Below are positions 24,756-37,337 of a stretch of 64,000 bases of DNA, in pieces. The position numbers and the translations under genes are program-made. Under the pieces are notes generated by a model, which saw only the letters and a list, made by a program, of their open reading frames with translations, made no database searches and was not told the DNA's origin. The number at the start of each line of letters is the position of its first letter. Position 1 is the first letter of the stretch. The stretch comes from Ursus arctos (Eukaryota > Chordata > Mammalia > Carnivora > Ursidae): the NCBI RefSeq assembly GCF_023065955.2, contig NW_026622986.1:12983848-13047847 (forward strand), written 5' to 3'.

Positions 24756-25289
24756 TAAAAAAAAAAAGTATGTTAATGCTAATAGGAAGAATTTAAAATG
24801 TCAAGTTTTAACACCTGTAACAGTAAGAGTTTTATATACCATAAAGTACACAAAACATCTACTTTGCCAAAGGCTAACCTAAGATTTGATTGTTTGAGAC
24901 CTGAGAAGCTTTCCAGGAGGAATCCATAATCATTTTGTGGAGAGGAATGAGAGGATGAGGGGGGGCGGGAAGAGTACACAGGCCAAATGCTGGTTCACTA
25001 CTGACAAATAAACCTATTAAGCATGAAGTCATGTGGATTAGGGTAGGCATGTACTCAATACCCAGCTAGCACTAAAAGGATGTAATTTTCTCCAACACAA
25101 TTCCCATTTCAAGAGAAGTGAAAAATAACTAAAAGAAGCCCTACCAAGTTATGGCAAATATCCAGCAAAAAGAACAAACTGTTTGCATAACAATTCAAGT
25201 TGAAACCTAGTTACTGTAAGCAGTAGCACAGCTCCTCCTACCATCACCCCCTTAAAGCAACTGCGACCCAGCAAAATCAAGGGGAAGTC
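24756..25289. other. Intronic stretch, nothing recognised
   Basis: No gene or clear repeat is seen. Confidence 0.4.
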
Positions 25290-25341
25290 TCATTCCCCCT
25301 GCTTGTGCTCTGTCAAATAAATAAAATCTTCAAAAAAGAAA
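25290..25341 (+). repeat. SINEC tail fragment
   Basis: Only 'cattccccctgcttgtgctc' and the 'aaataaataaaatcttc' tail remain. Confidence 0.8.
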
Positions 25342-25411
25342 AAAGATTTACATTTTAAAAAACAGGCTTAATAGAAAACCTGTAAGAACCCAGTTTTCAA
25401 AAGAGCAACTA

Positions 25412-25603
25412 CTTTTTTTTTTAAAGATTTTATCTATTTATTTGAGAGAGAGAAAGAGAGTGAGCACAAGAGAACACAAGAAGGGGAGAGGGAGAAGCAG
25501 GCTCCCACAGAGAAGAGAGCCAGACATGGGGCTCAATTCCAGGATCCTGGGATGACCCAAACTGAAAGCAGCAGCTTAACCAACTGAGCCACCCAGGCGC
25601 CCC
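25412..25603 (-). repeat. SINEC, minus strand
   Basis: The flanks 'aagagcaactac' and 'aagaggcactac' form a slightly diverged duplication. Confidence 0.92.
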
Positions 25604-25825
25604 AAGAGGCACTACATTTAAACACAAAATTAGTTACACATTTAAGTATTATTGACAGAATATATTTCATACTTAGCCCAAGGCACTAGCTTCCTTCCCA
25701 TTAACTCCATGTTAACTAATTATATTCTCATATGATCTTCTTTCTTCTTAAAAGAATTACACTGAGAGGGGTGGTGGGTGGGAGGATGGGTTAAAAGAAG
25801 TGATGGGGATTAAGAAGTACACTTG

Positions 25826-26063
25826 TTTTTCTAGGTTTTGGAGGGGTTTTTTTTTGGAAGATTTTATTTATTTTACAGAGAGAGCGCACGTGTGAGGGGA
25901 GAGAGGGGCAGAGGGGGAAGGAAAGGGAAAGGGAGAGAATTTCAGGCCAACTCGGCACTGAGTGTGGAACCCAACGCAGGGCTCGATCCCACCACCCTGA
26001 GATCACAATGTGAGCCAAAACCAAGAGTAGGATGCTCAAATGACTAAGCCACCCAGGTGCCCC
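25826..26063 (-). repeat. SINEC, minus strand, inside the L1 3' end
   Basis: The flanks aagaagtacacttgt (about 25811-25825) and aagaaatgcacttgt (26064-26078) are a duplication with two differences. Confidence 0.9.
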
Positions 26064-26168
26064 AAGAAATGCACTTGTGATGAGCACCGGGTGTTGTATG
26101 GAAGTGCTGAATCACTATACTGAATGTCTAAAACTAATATTATACTGTATGTTAATTAACTGGAATTT

Positions 26169-26369
26169 TTTTTTTTTTTTAAAGATTTTATTTATTTATT
26201 TGACAGAGATAGAGACAGCCAGCGAGAGAGGGAACACAAGCAGGGGGAATGGGAGAGGAAGAAGCAGGCTCTTAGAGGAGGAGCCTGATGTGGGGCTCGA
26301 TCCCAGAACGCCGGGATCACGCCCTGAGCCGAAGGCAGACGCTTAACCGCTGTGCCACCCAGGCGCCCC
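26169..26369 (-). repeat. SINEC, minus strand, inside the same L1 3' end
   Basis: Perfect 16-bp duplication taattaactggaattt at 26153-26168 and 26370-26385. This is the 'gagatagagacagccagcga' subfamily. Confidence 0.96.
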
Positions 26370-26429
26370 TAATTAACTGGAATTTAAATGAAAACTTAAA
26401 AAAGAATTCAATTGAAAGAGCCACCATGA

Positions 26430-26760
26430 TAGAGACTGTATGTTGGGCAAGCATTTTCACATACTGCTGGACGATCCAATTAGACAACATGTACAACAGT
26501 TCTTTAAAACGTATATAGTCCTCACTTCTAGGAATTTACCCCCCAAAAAAAATAAAAGGTCAAGTGCAAAAAACAAATAAAACCAACCAAACAAAAAAAA
26601 CAAACAACAACAACAAAAAATACATTGTATGCTTAAGGATGTCCAACCACCTTTGTTTATAATCACAAGGGAAAAAAAAGAAATAATCAAAATGACCAAT
26701 GACAGGTGGTTAAAAAAATTCATATACTAGAATGCCATGTAGTCAATAAAAGTGATAGCT
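26430..26760 (+). mobile_element. L1 3'-region fragment
   Basis: 'cttctaggaatttacccccc', 'tttgtttataatcacaaggg' and 'actagaatgccatgtagtca' follow the order of an old L1 3' region. Confidence 0.55.
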
Positions 26761-27685
26761 ATTTACCAAATAAAGGGTAGTAAGTCAGGATTCAAACTGG
26801 GAAGCAGAGCCACTAAGACTAACAGAATAAGAAAAAAAATTATAGAATTTTACCTTACACAATTATAGAAATAGCTGGGAAAGCTGAGATAGTCCACAAG
26901 GGAAGTGGGAGGATCAGAAAGGCATCAGCCAATTTGAGAAACCAAACACACCCAGCTGGAGAAATGGGACTGCAAAGAAATGCTCCTGGGGAGATCTGGG
27001 AAGCTATGCTTCTGCAGGTCTCCTATCAGGTAAGGGGCCTGATGCCACTGTTGATGAAACTGTCTGCAACCAGCAAAAAGAACTACATGCAGAGCAAAGG
27101 AGACCAAGGTCAAGCTGGAACCCACCAACACCTCTTTGCCTCTTACTACATCTAACCACAAAAACCTTTAGAGGTTAATGAATGTTGCTTAAACGAATTC
27201 TCTTTTAGCCAATTTTAACCCACAACCATACAAGGAAGGAACCCTGATACAGAACTATGAGATACATAGTTTCAACTTAAGTAAACTGCCAACAGTACAA
27301 ACCAACACAATACCTCTGTCAATATGGTATATGTACAAACCTCTTTCATCATATTTAACTCCTGAATAAAGACAATAGCAAAAACATGCTTTAGTCTAAC
27401 ATGATACACTCATCCTCATACAACCAAAACAATTCTATCTCCCCAAAAGAGAATACAAAGTCTACTTTCTCTGAGTAATGTTCATTCTTTTTCTAGCTGG
27501 CTGAGTTGTACTTCCCCTTTGATATCCTGCAATTTAAATACTGAAATATTAGGTTAACCACTATTAACACACCTAAAGTTAAATATAAGACAACTGGGGA
27601 GAGAGGAGAAAAAGAATTGGCTAATATATACACAAATATTAAAGTACAGAACAAATGCTCATCAATAGAGTTTTCATCTTGTAAC
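26761..27685. other. Intronic stretch with an unnamed old repeat
   Basis: 26780-27160 contains 'gggaagcagagccactaaga' and 'ttacacaattatagaaatag', wording of an old mammalian repeat that I cannot name. No gene is seen. Confidence 0.4.
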
Positions 27686-27999
27686 TGTTCATGAGGTCAT
27701 ACCTGGTATTTATAATGTTCTTCCACTATCTATCACATACTCCATTTGCCTTCAGCAATCATCTCATCTGGTCGTTACTCCTTGCCTGGTGTGCTGACTC
27801 AAATTACTGCCATTAGCCCTGCCTGTATTTGACTGTTTTAGTATTCCATTAACTTTTATCATAGGATATGGAAGTACTAGGAGGCACTCCAGATGATCTC
27901 CTGCATTGCATACATATTCCTCTTTACCACTGTGTAGCAGCAACCCAATTTCCACTTTGGGGTCAGACTCAATCACCCTAACCAATACAGTAATCTTTT

Positions 28000-28196
28000 T
28001 TTTTTAAGATTTTATTTATTATTTATTTGACAGAGATAGAGACAGCCAGCGAGAGAGGGAACATAAGCAGGAGGAGTGGGAGAGGAAGAAGCAGGCTCAG
28101 AGCAGAGGAGCCTGATGTGGGGCTTGATCCCATAACGCCGGGATCACGCCCTGAGCCGAAGGCAGATGCTTAACCGCTGTGCCACCCAGGCGCCCC
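28000..28196 (-). repeat. SINEC, minus strand, inside the ERV
   Basis: Perfect 17-bp duplication caatacagtaatctttt at 27983-27999 and 28197-28213. Confidence 0.96.
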
Positions 28197-28701
28197 CAAT
28201 ACAGTAATCTTTTGCTTTACTTATGAATTCACTGGCATGAGGAAGCCAAAGTGGCCAGGTGCTCAACTTCCAGTACAACAGAACCAATGCTGCATTCCCC
28301 AGTAGAAGCATTCCTCTCGAAATAAGCATACCCCAGAGCTGTAAGAAAAGAAGCAAAAATTTTGCTAGTAGACCATTAGGGGTAATAGTGAGAGGAATTC
28401 ACTCTGTGTCAACCTCTTAATTCTCTAACCTATGAATGCTGGCTACAGAAGAAATACCACCACACACTGGTGGCTGATTCAGAGACTGGACCACAACTTA
28501 AAGAACATTACCCCAACACCACAAAGGAACTGCCACCAGCTGGTGCAGTGAGTTTCAAAAGAACATTCCACTGTTGTATCAATTCAGCTGCTTCAGGGTA
28601 GTGGGGAACATGGTAAAATCAGAAATTTCATGAACATAAGCCCAATGCCACCTTTTACTTGCTGTAAAACGAGCTGCCTAGTCAAAAGCAATGTGATATG
28701 A

Positions 28702-28826
28702 GGGTGCCTAGGTGGTTCAGTTGGTTAAACATCTGACTCTCAGTACGGAGTCTGCTTCAGATTCTTTCTCCCTCTCCCTCTCCCTCCCCCTCTGCCTTTC
28801 CCTGCTCACGTGCAAACGTGCTCAAA

Positions 28827-28861
<35 letters not shown>

Positions 28862-28869
28862 AATCTTTT
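28702..28869 (+). repeat. SINEC with internal deletion
   Basis: It starts 'gggtgcctaggtggttcagt' and jumps from 'catctgactctca' to 'gtacggagtctgcttcagat', losing the B-box-side segment. The tail has about nine AAAT units (28825-28862). Confidence 0.88.
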
Positions 28870-29651
28870 AGAAAGAGGGGTGGCAGTGTCATATGAAATA
28901 CCAGAGGAATGGTGCTCTCTCTGGGATTCAGTGTCAGCGCTCTGTTATTAGCAAGGTGGTCATTCAGCAGTAGCCAGGTTGGTGTTGGTGAGTGGAGGTC
29001 CATATTGCTAAGCATATGCACACACAACCTCCATGACTGCCGCCCTGGCATCTTTTTCATGAGCCCACTGAGCAATGATCATGGTAAATGAGGAAAGAGG
29101 CTAGAATCCAGAGGTTATACCTTGTCCACTTGATTATTAAGATCCTTCTGCTGCGATTGCTCTTTGATAGGCATTCACACGATGAACACGAACATTAGCT
29201 AATGTCCATTCAGAAGTGTATCTACATATCTACTCCCCATACTTCCAATTATGTTCTTTCCAGGTCCATAATGAATAGGCCCAAGAATTGTTACTCCCAT
29301 GAGTCAGAATGGATTTACATCTCTAACCATCTCTCTTTCCATGCAAAATAAATTAGGAGGTACAAAGTTCTACGCATCAGGAGAATTTCCCTTCACCACT
29401 GCCCTTCTGGGTCATACCCCTGATTGTGGTTACAGTGCTATAAATATCCATCTTCAGGTGGTACCAGCATATGATGCAAAACCATCTGTAAACTCGGCCC
29501 AAATTTTCTTTCTCAGTCAATTGAAACTCCTTATGAGACAACAGGTATCGGTTGAGGCGAAGAAGCAAAGATGTTGGGGTATGAACCACAAGAAAACATG
29601 TATATTCAGTAAAAAGCAGATTACAAAATGACTATGTACCTGGTTTATTTG

Positions 29652-29692
29652 TTTTTTTAAGACTCTATTTATTTATTTGAGAGAGAGAGAGA

Positions 29693-29728
<36 letters not shown>

Positions 29729-29838
29729 AGGGGGAGGGGCAAAGGGAAAGGGAAAGAGAATCTCAAGCAGACTCCCCACACTGAGCGCAGAGCCCAATGC
29801 AGTTGGACACTTAATCAACTGAGCCACACAGGCACCCC
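29652..29838 (-). repeat. SINEC, minus strand, with GA/GT tract
   Basis: The (GA)n(GT)n(GA)n stretch is at about 29681-29729. The inverted head ends 'cacacaggcacccc'. Confidence 0.88.
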
Positions 29839-29872
29839 AAATACCTGGGGTTTTTTTTAAAGAAACCTGTAT

Positions 29873-30078
29873 AGGGGTGCCAGGATGGCTCAGTCAGTTG
29901 AGCGGCCAACTCTTGGCTCTGGCTCAGGTCATTATCTCAGGGTCATGAGATCCAGCCCCTAGACAGGCTCTGCACTCAGCATGGAGTCTGCATGAGATTC
30001 TCTCCCTCTCCCCCTCAGCCCACTTGCACCACACACACACACTCTCCCTAAAATAAGTAAATAAAATCTTTAAAATAT
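29873..30078 (+). repeat. SINEC, first of a 23-member same-strand run
   Basis: It starts 'ggggtgccaggatggctcag' and includes a (CA)n stretch near the 3' part. Confidence 0.9.
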
Positions 30079-30937
30079 ACATAATTTTATATATGTAATA
30101 TATGTTTATTTATATAAACATAAAATATAAAAATATTTTAACATATTAATTAGTAAATATACCTGGATAATGAGATATGGGTGATTTTTTAATATTCTTT
30201 ATTTTTTTTCTGTATTTAATTTTTTCAATGATCACTTCAATAATCAGAAAGAAATTACTTTTACTAAGAAAATTCTCTTTATATAATCTTAATTTAAAAA
30301 AATAAATAAATAAAAAATAAAAAAACACAATACATATTAGTTACCTAATTCTGTTTGGTATAATTAAATACCTATGCAAAGTAACTCATCAGATATTGAG
30401 AGGAGATACATCAGCATTATTAACAATTACATCAGGATTATATAAACGATTTGTGTTTTCATCTTCGTTCTTTTGTGGAATTTCCAAATGTTCTACAATC
30501 ACAATGTAACATTTTTATTGCAACCAGCTTGCAGACACCAGGAAACTAAAAATAAGGCTAATAATACCCCACTACCACTCCATCAAAGAGAAAAGGGAAA
30601 ACAGAAAGAACCTGAATCCTTGGTAATACAAAGCCAAAGAACTAACCAACGCTGGGACAACCCTACTTTGGAATTTCTTGTGATATAAAATAATGTATGT
30701 TCCTTATTGCTTATGCCTGAGTTCTTTTTTATTAACTACAGCCAAATGCATCCTTACTAATTTTTATATGGGAGGGGGCAAAGTACATTCCAAAAAAAGG
30801 ATTTTGGTTAAACTTGAAAGTAACAACTGACACTAATTCTCATCATACAGACGAAAAATCTATTAGGGTAACTCCCAAATTACCAAGGCCAATTTCTAAA
30901 CTAGTCCACTAATTTATAGCTGATTGTGTTACTCATT
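30079..30937. other. AT-rich intronic stretch, nothing recognised
   Basis: Strongly A/T-rich at 30080-30330. No coding or named repeat is seen. Confidence 0.45.
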
Positions 30938-30951
30938 AAAATGTTATCTGA

Positions 30952-31139
30952 GGGGCACCTCAGTGGCGTAGTAGGTTGAGCATCTCTGACTCTTGGTTTC
31001 GCCTCAGGTCATGATTTCAGCGTCATGAGATAGACCCCCGCATCAGCGTGGAGTCGGCTTAAGATACTCACTGCCTCTCCCTCTGGCCCTCCCCTTCTCT
31101 TTCTCTCTCTCTCAAATAAATAAATCTTAAAAAAAAAAA
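30952..31139 (+). repeat. SINEC, first of a tandem pair at one target
   Basis: Target word aaaatgttatctga at 30938-30951 precedes it; 'aaaatgttatct' recurs at 31140-31151. Confidence 0.95.
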
Positions 31140-31151
31140 AAAATGTTATCT

Positions 31152-31338
31152 AGGGGCTCCTGGGTGGCTCAGTCAGTTAAGCATCTGCCTTTAGCACAGG
31201 TCATGATCCTGGGATTGAGACCCACATCGGGCTCCCTTCTCAGCGGAGAGCCTGCTTCTCCCTCTCCCTCTGCTGCTCCCCCTGCTTGGGTGTGCACCCG
31301 CGCTGTGTGTGTCAAATAAATAAAATCTTAAAAAAAAA
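31152..31338 (+). repeat. SINEC, second of the tandem pair
   Basis: It starts 'ggggctcctgggtggctcag' immediately after the second target copy. The third target copy, aaaatgttatctga, is at 31339-31352. Confidence 0.95.
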
Positions 31339-31394
31339 AAAATGTTATCTGAGAAATCAGTCTAGTTTGCCCTTCCCACAAGGCAATTATATTT

Positions 31395-31785
31395 TAATCT
31401 GTACTAGTCTGCTCAGGCTGCCATAACAAAATATTGACTGTCTTCAACAACAGCAGTTTATTTTCTAACAGTTTTAGAGGATGAAAAATCCAAGGTCAGC
31501 ATTCTGTTTCTGGTGAGAGCTCTCTCTCTAGCTTGCAGAAGTCCACCTTTTCAACATGTTCTCACATGATGGAGAGCAATCAATCTCTGCTGTCACTTCC
31601 TCTTTTAAAAGGACTCCAGTTCTATCAGAGCCACACCCCAAACTCCATTTAAACTTAGTCACCTCCTTAAAGGCCCTATCTCCAATACAGTCACAGGCAG
31701 GGGCTTCAACATATAAATTTGGGGCAGGAGAACATATTCCAATTCCTCAAACATTAGGAAATATAGCCATCTCACTAATACCCAA
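31395..31785. repeat. Third copy of the 'ctgccataacaaaatattgac' ancient repeat
   Basis: Left end 'ggctgccataacaaaatatt', then 'aacagttttagaggatgaaa', 'ccctatctccaatacagtca' and 'cttcaacatataaatttggg'. This is the same order as at 7050-7640. Confidence 0.65.
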
Positions 31786-31829
31786 AATATGCTCTTGACA
31801 GTAATACTTTTAACAGCTATATATTTAGT

Positions 31830-31995
31830 TTCCAAAACACTTTCACACAGTAAACTAAGCAGGCATCCAGGTTTCACAGATAAAGGGCACTATATAAAGC
31901 TCAGAGATATTAATTTGTCCAAGTATCCTCTAACTAGTAAACAGAGGAGCTAGGACTAGAACCCAGGTCTGCATCTTTATCCAATGGTCATCTTA
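31830..31995 (+). repeat. MIR SINE remnant
   Basis: 'aatttgtccaagtatcctct', 'ggagctaggactagaaccca' and 'ggtctgcatctttatccaat' follow the MIR core and 3' wording. Confidence 0.75.
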
Positions 31996-32189
31996 CACAG
32001 TTCTTACTCTTGTCATATGTACTTAAGGGGCTGAAATTTTATTTCACTTAACATTCTGAACAACAGAAGCAGCTTGGGGATCAGAAAGGAGAAGGGCAAA
32101 GAGGAAAAGATAGAGTTCAAAGCAGAATGTAATGAACAAGAACATCAGCTTGGCAGTGAGCAAGCTTCAGTAGTCAACAAGCACAAGGG

Positions 32190-32620
32190 GAAAATACACC
32201 ACAAGGCTAGAAAAATCCTATAGGCTCTTGAGGAATTTGGACTTCATCCTGAGGCTACAAGGGAGCCACAGAAGGATTTTCAGGAAGAAAAAGCATGAAC
32301 TAGTTTTTGGCTTTAGAAAGAGCCCTTCAGGGGCGCCTGGGTGGCATAGCGGTTAAGCGTCTGCCTTCGGCTCAGGGCGTGATCCCGGCGTTATGGGATC
32401 GAGCCCCACATCAGGCTCCTCCACTATGAGCCTGCTTTTTCCTCTCCCACTCCCCCTGCTTGTGTTCCCTCTCTCGCTGGCTGTCTCTATCTCTGTCAAA
32501 TAAATAAATAAATAAAATCTTAAAAAAAAAAAAAAGAAAGAAAGAAAGAGCCCTTCAGCTGCAGTTTTATAAAGTGGACTGGGAAAACAGAGAGAAGACA
32601 AGAATGGAGACAGGAATTCT
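32190..32620. repeat. Ancient medium-reiteration repeat, split by a SINE
   Basis: 'atttggacttcatcctgagg', 'gggagccacagaaggatttt' and, after the SINE, 'ctgcagttttataaagtgga' match a common old mammalian repeat also seen at about 55060-55570. Its name is not assigned. Confidence 0.5.
32331..32542 (+). repeat. SINEC
   Basis: 16-bp duplication agaaagagcccttcag at 32315-32330 and 32543-32558. It belongs to the 'gtggcatagcggttaagcg' subfamily. Confidence 0.96.
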
Positions 32621-32659
32621 GTTGTAATATGTACCCTGTACCACACACAAGAAAGGCAT

Positions 32660-32822
32660 CTATCTTTATGTTAAATATCCCATTTAGAATAACTTACAAT
32701 GAAGAAAAAGAAATTTGGTGAGGTTAAGTAATTTGCCCAAAGTACCACTGCTAGGAAAACAGAACCACTATGTCTCCAAAGGCCATGGTCTTCCACTATA
32801 CCACACTGCCTCCCAGTCTATA
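32660..32822 (+). repeat. MIR SINE remnant
   Basis: 'ggttaagtaatttgcccaaa', 'ccaaaggccatggtcttcca' and 'ctataccacactgcctc' are classic MIR wording. Confidence 0.8.
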
Positions 32823-33752
32823 ATTCTAAGATAGAACAAAATATAATTCTGATGTGTCAGAGTAAAACTACTAAAGTAGTTCCTCTAACATGAACCACTT
32901 CAAGTCATCATTAACTAATCTGTACACCAAATGAATTCTAATTATCTGGAAGGGAAGAGAATAGAGAAAGCTGACTTTCTCAGGGCAGCTGAGAATGTTT
33001 TTGATCTACAAAACAATTAATGCTCTGAACAGAGGTTCTATAAATGAGAGAAACAAAAATTAAACATTTAACACTTTTCTAAGTTATTCCTCACTAAAGT
33101 AACAAATTCACATCTTCAGTTCATCCTCAAATAAATGTGACTCCATTAGGAAATTACTTACGGACCATAATGCATGTTTTGTAAACTATTAGGTAAAGTG
33201 GTAGTTAATACTGTCACAATCAGTACCACCCTTAATTAACTGACTTGAGAACAACAAAGTACTTCCGCTTTAAAAAAAAAAAAAAAAGTTCTATAAATAT
33301 TAAATACCAACAAAAGTACCTTGTCCTACCATTGACTCTCCCTATTTCCTCACTCATACCAGCTTACAATAGTCTCACAGAATCAGTCTTGGCTGTCTCC
33401 ATCGTAGTGATTCATTAACCACATTTTCCAAACCAAAAATCAGGACCAGTATGACACTATCTGACAAATTATATTTATCCTGATTTCTTAATCTGTTATA
33501 TAAAAGTATGAGAATTATAAGAGTATAAGACTCAATTAATAAACCTTTACTGAAATCAACTGAATTTTGTTAAGTTACAGTCATGCCAAAAAGAGATCGA
33601 GAATCATCTGTGTAGCTATTTCAAAAAATCTGAGATATGAACAGAGATGTTCTGTTCACACACATCAGTTATAATAAAGACACAAAAGAGGAAGAAATTC
33701 TTTATTAATAAATTACCAGATACCGAATCCAAACCAAATAATTTAACCAGTT
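32823..33752. other. Unique-looking intron, nothing recognised
   Basis: About 0.9 kb with no coding or named repeat signature; one A-run at 33271-33288. Confidence 0.45.
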
Positions 33753-33768
33753 AGAAATCTAAATGCCA

Positions 33769-33983
33769 GGGGCGCCTGGGTGGTTCAGTCAGTTAAGCAT
33801 CTGCCTTTGGCTCAGGTCATGATCCCAGGGTCCTGGGATAGAGCCCTACAAAGGGCTCCCTGCTCAGTGGGGAGCCTGTTTCTGCCTCTCCCTCTGCCCC
33901 TGCCCCCGCTCATGCTCCTTCTCTCTCTCTCTCTCAAATAAATAAATAAATAATCTTTTAAAAATTAAAAAAAGAAAAAGAAA
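33769..33983 (+). repeat. SINEC
   Basis: Perfect 16-bp duplication agaaatctaaatgcca at 33753-33768 and 33984-33999. Confidence 0.96.
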
Positions 33984-34035
33984 AGAAATCTAAATGCCAT
34001 TAAGGAGATACAACAGCATTAAAAAGAAAGCTACC

Positions 34036-34232
34036 AGGGCACCTGGGTGGCTCAGTCCGTTAAGTGTCTGACTTCAGCTCAGGTCATAATCTCAGGGTCC
34101 TGGGATCGAGTCCTGTGTCAGGCTCCATGCTCAGGAGGGAGTCTGCTTGTTTCTCTCCCTCTCCCTCTGCCTACCCACCCCCAACTCGCACTCTGTCTCT
34201 CTCTCAAATAAATCTTTTTTAAAAAAAATGAA
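34036..34232 (+). repeat. SINEC
   Basis: Duplication aaagaaagctacc at 34023-34035 and about 34234-34246. Confidence 0.94.
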
Positions 34233-35775
34233 AGAAAGAAAGCTACCTAACAAAATATATACATGACCTGTAGAATGAAAACTATAAAACTCTTATGTAA
34301 GAAATCAAAGAACTAAATAAATGGAGAGATATTTCATGGTCATGAAGAGGAAGACTCAATAACTATCAAGATGTCACTAACTCCCAACTTGATCTATACA
34401 ATGCAATCCCAATCAAAATCTTAGCAAGTTATTTTGTGAACACTAACAGATGCTAAAGTTTACATGGAAAGGTGATATCAGCAAGATAGACAAAAAAGAT
34501 ATCCCCCATCATAACCACCTCCAGCCACAACAATCTGGCATCCAGACAAAAGTGCCTTTGTAAGAGTTTTAAGATCCAGAGAAGAGACTGTGAAACCTAG
34601 TGCAGTTCAAGACTGAGGAGAGCTGTTCTAAGAAGACAGGCCAGCACCAGGCAGCTGACTTGACTACGGTCTTGACTACAGACTCACAATCAGCTCCTTA
34701 ACAGAGGACTGACTCGGCTCCAGCCCCAATTACCTTTGGCTCAGACACTAGTACCACATGCCAAGGGATCTAGAAGGACTCTCACCCACCCATACATCAG
34801 GTAACAGATATACAGACATTGGTCCTGAATGTGAATGCTGAAGTGGCCCATGAACCAGCTCCAGTCCAGGAGCCCCTGGAGAACACTAATTTAGACAATC
34901 ACCCACAGATGAGAAAACCTTTGGGAAGTCCAGGAGTCCAATGGAAAAGTTCCTGCACAACATTGGAGAAAAAAAAAAAAAGTGAGATAAGATGCTTTGG
35001 AAAGGATAAACCGAATAGTTTGACTTTACCCACATTACCCCTCCTCCAAGAAAGCTCCAAAACAGCTCAGGGCCAAGAGAGCCCTTCTCTGCCAATGATT
35101 TCTCCTCTGAGGTAAACTGAGAGTGTGTGAGAGAGTGCCCGACTTCCCCGGATGTGTGACACACTGCCAAAGAAGTCCATTTCTTTCTTGCCCCACCCAA
35201 AATACTAAGTCATGAGCTGTATGACTAGGGGGCGGTGAGCAACTGGGAGACCAGCAGCCAGACTCAGAACAGAAGGCCCAACCACGAGCTGCAGGAAACA
35301 CTTTGCCTGTGGATCCTCCCCAAACTGGCGTACAGACACTACTGGTGCACCATGTGACTGACCCCCACACACCCCCACCTCATCACTGGCTCTCTGTGAC
35401 CACACCTGACGGTGAAGGAAGTGAGCTTTTGCAAAAGGCTGGTGAGCATACACAGAAAGCCAGCCCAAATCTGCAAGTCTGGGAGACATCATTAACTTGA
35501 GCATATAAGTACCACCTATGGGAAAGCCAAAAGCAGGCCTTCAACACCTGGCCTGGCACTTTGTAGAATCAAAAAAGAACACAGAAGCTTAAGAATTCTG
35601 CTACAAGGATAAGCAAGGAATCTGGAGCAGACATAGCCATGGAAGATCTGTTAAGGCCTCAGAATCCCTCGCACAGCTAACAGAAGATAGTTCTCTCCTG
35701 AAGTCAATCAGTAAAGACTGGAGGAGGTGACCACTACTTGAAATGTGAAAACAGCAACACAAGAATTCAAGGAAC

Positions 35776-35968
35776 TATGGACTTCAGGAAACAAACTGAG
35801 GGTTTTAGAGGGAGGAGGGGGGAGGATGGGCTAGCCCAGTGATGGGTATTAAGGAGGGCACATACCACATGGAGCACTGGGTGTTCCACGCAAACAATGA
35901 ATCATGGAACACTACATCAAAAACTAATGATGTACTGTATGGTGAATAACATATATTAATTAAAAAAA
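35776..35968 (+). mobile_element. Carnivore L1 3' end (193 bp) inside the L1
   Basis: 12-bp duplication aattcaaggaac at 35764-35775 and 35969-35980. The content 'agtgatgggtattaaggagg', 'gagcactgggtgttcc' and 'gtactgtatggtgaataaca' is the 3'-UTR of a carnivore L1. Confidence 0.92.
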
Positions 35969-37337
35969 AATTCAAGGAACATGAAAATTCAAGGAAAAAT
36001 GACACCATCAAAAGCGCACAATAATTTTCTGGTAAACAACCCCAAAGACATGAAGTTCTACGATTTATTCAATGAAGAATTCAAAATAGCTCTTTTGGGA
36101 AGCTCAATGAGCTACAAGAAAACAGATGATTTTTAAAAATCAGCAAAAACAATACACAAAATGAGAAATTTAACAGACAAAAATCATAACAAAGAAACAA
36201 ACTCTAAAGCAAAAGAATACAATTTAATAGAAAATGCAATAGAGATCATCAACAGCACCATGGATCAATCAGAAGAAAGAATCTGTAAAGTAGAAGACAG
36301 GAACTTTGAAATCATTCAGTCACTGGAGAACAAAGAAAAAGAATGAAAACGAAGTGAAAAAAGCCTATGTGACTTTGGGAGAGCATAAAAAGAAACAATC
36401 TGTGAACTACCGGAGTACTACAGAAAAGAGATGGCCTAATTAAGAGGGCAGAAAACTTAAAGAATAGCAGAGAACTTCCCAAATCAGGGTAGGGATTTGG
36501 ACATTAAAGTTCATGAAGATTACAGGTCCCCAAACAAATCAACTCAAGGAGATCTTCTCTAATCACATTATAATGAAAATGTCAAAAACAAAAGACAAAG
36601 CGAGAATCTTAAAAGCACCAAGAGAAAGGAAATTTGTCACCTAGAAGGGAATCCCCGTAAGGCTATCAGCAAAATTCTCATCAGAAACCTTACAGGTCAG
36701 GACAGAGTAGGTTGATATATTCAAAGTGCTGAAAGAAAATACAGCCAAGAATATTTTATCAAGCAAAATTATCCTTCAGAAATGAAGAAGACATAGAGAC
36801 TTTTCCAGACAAACAAAGCTTAAGTAGTTCAGCACCGCTAAACCTGCCTTACAAGAAGGTAAGTATATTCTATCCAACAGCAGCAGAATACACATTCCTT
36901 TCATGCATACATAAATCATTCTCCACAAATCCTATGTTAGGTCACAAAACAAGATTTAACAAATTGAAGAAGAGTGAAATCATACCAAGTATCTTTTCTG
37001 ACCACAACGGTATATTAGACATCAATAACAGAAGAATGGGAAAACACACAAATATATAAAAAAATTAAGCACACCTGAACAACCAATGGGTCAAAGAAGA
37101 AATCAAAAGGGAAATTAAAAAATATCTTGAAACAAATGAAAACGTAAACACAACTTACTGAAACTTACAGGATGCATCAAAATGAGTTCTAAGAGTTAAG
37201 TTTATAGCAATAAATGTCTACATTAAGAAAAAGACCTCAGATAAACCTAACTTTACACCTCAAGGAAACAGAAAAAGGAACTAAGACCTGGTTTTTCAAA
37301 GAGAAAAACTAAATTGACAATATTTTAGTGACACTTA

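Larger units (their letters stand above)
25757..26400 (+). mobile_element. Carnivore L1 3' end split by two SINEs
   Basis: Three pieces read on as one L1 3'-UTR: 'ggatgggttaaaagaagtga' (about 25785), 'gtgatgagcaccgggtgttg' (about 26077) and 'taattaactggaatttaaat' plus A-rich tail (about 26370-26405). Confidence 0.85.
27690..29640 (-). mobile_element. Ancient ERVL/MaLR-type endogenous retrovirus, internal region, broken
   Basis: Read on the minus strand, this is the internal part of an old ERVL-class element, recognised by wording around 27764-27985 and 28200-28360. Those segments correspond to a well-known conserved stretch of such elements in mammals. The frames are interrupted by stops and shifts. 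It is also split by SINEs at 28000-28196 and 28702-28869. No intact gag, pol or protease frame is visible and no flanking LTR was identified. It is a fossil with no coding capacity. Confidence 0.6.

Noticed and set aside
34886..35504. Overlapping frames of about 100 codons on both strands
   Set aside because: They fall in the GC-richer 5'-UTR-like part of the near full-length L1.
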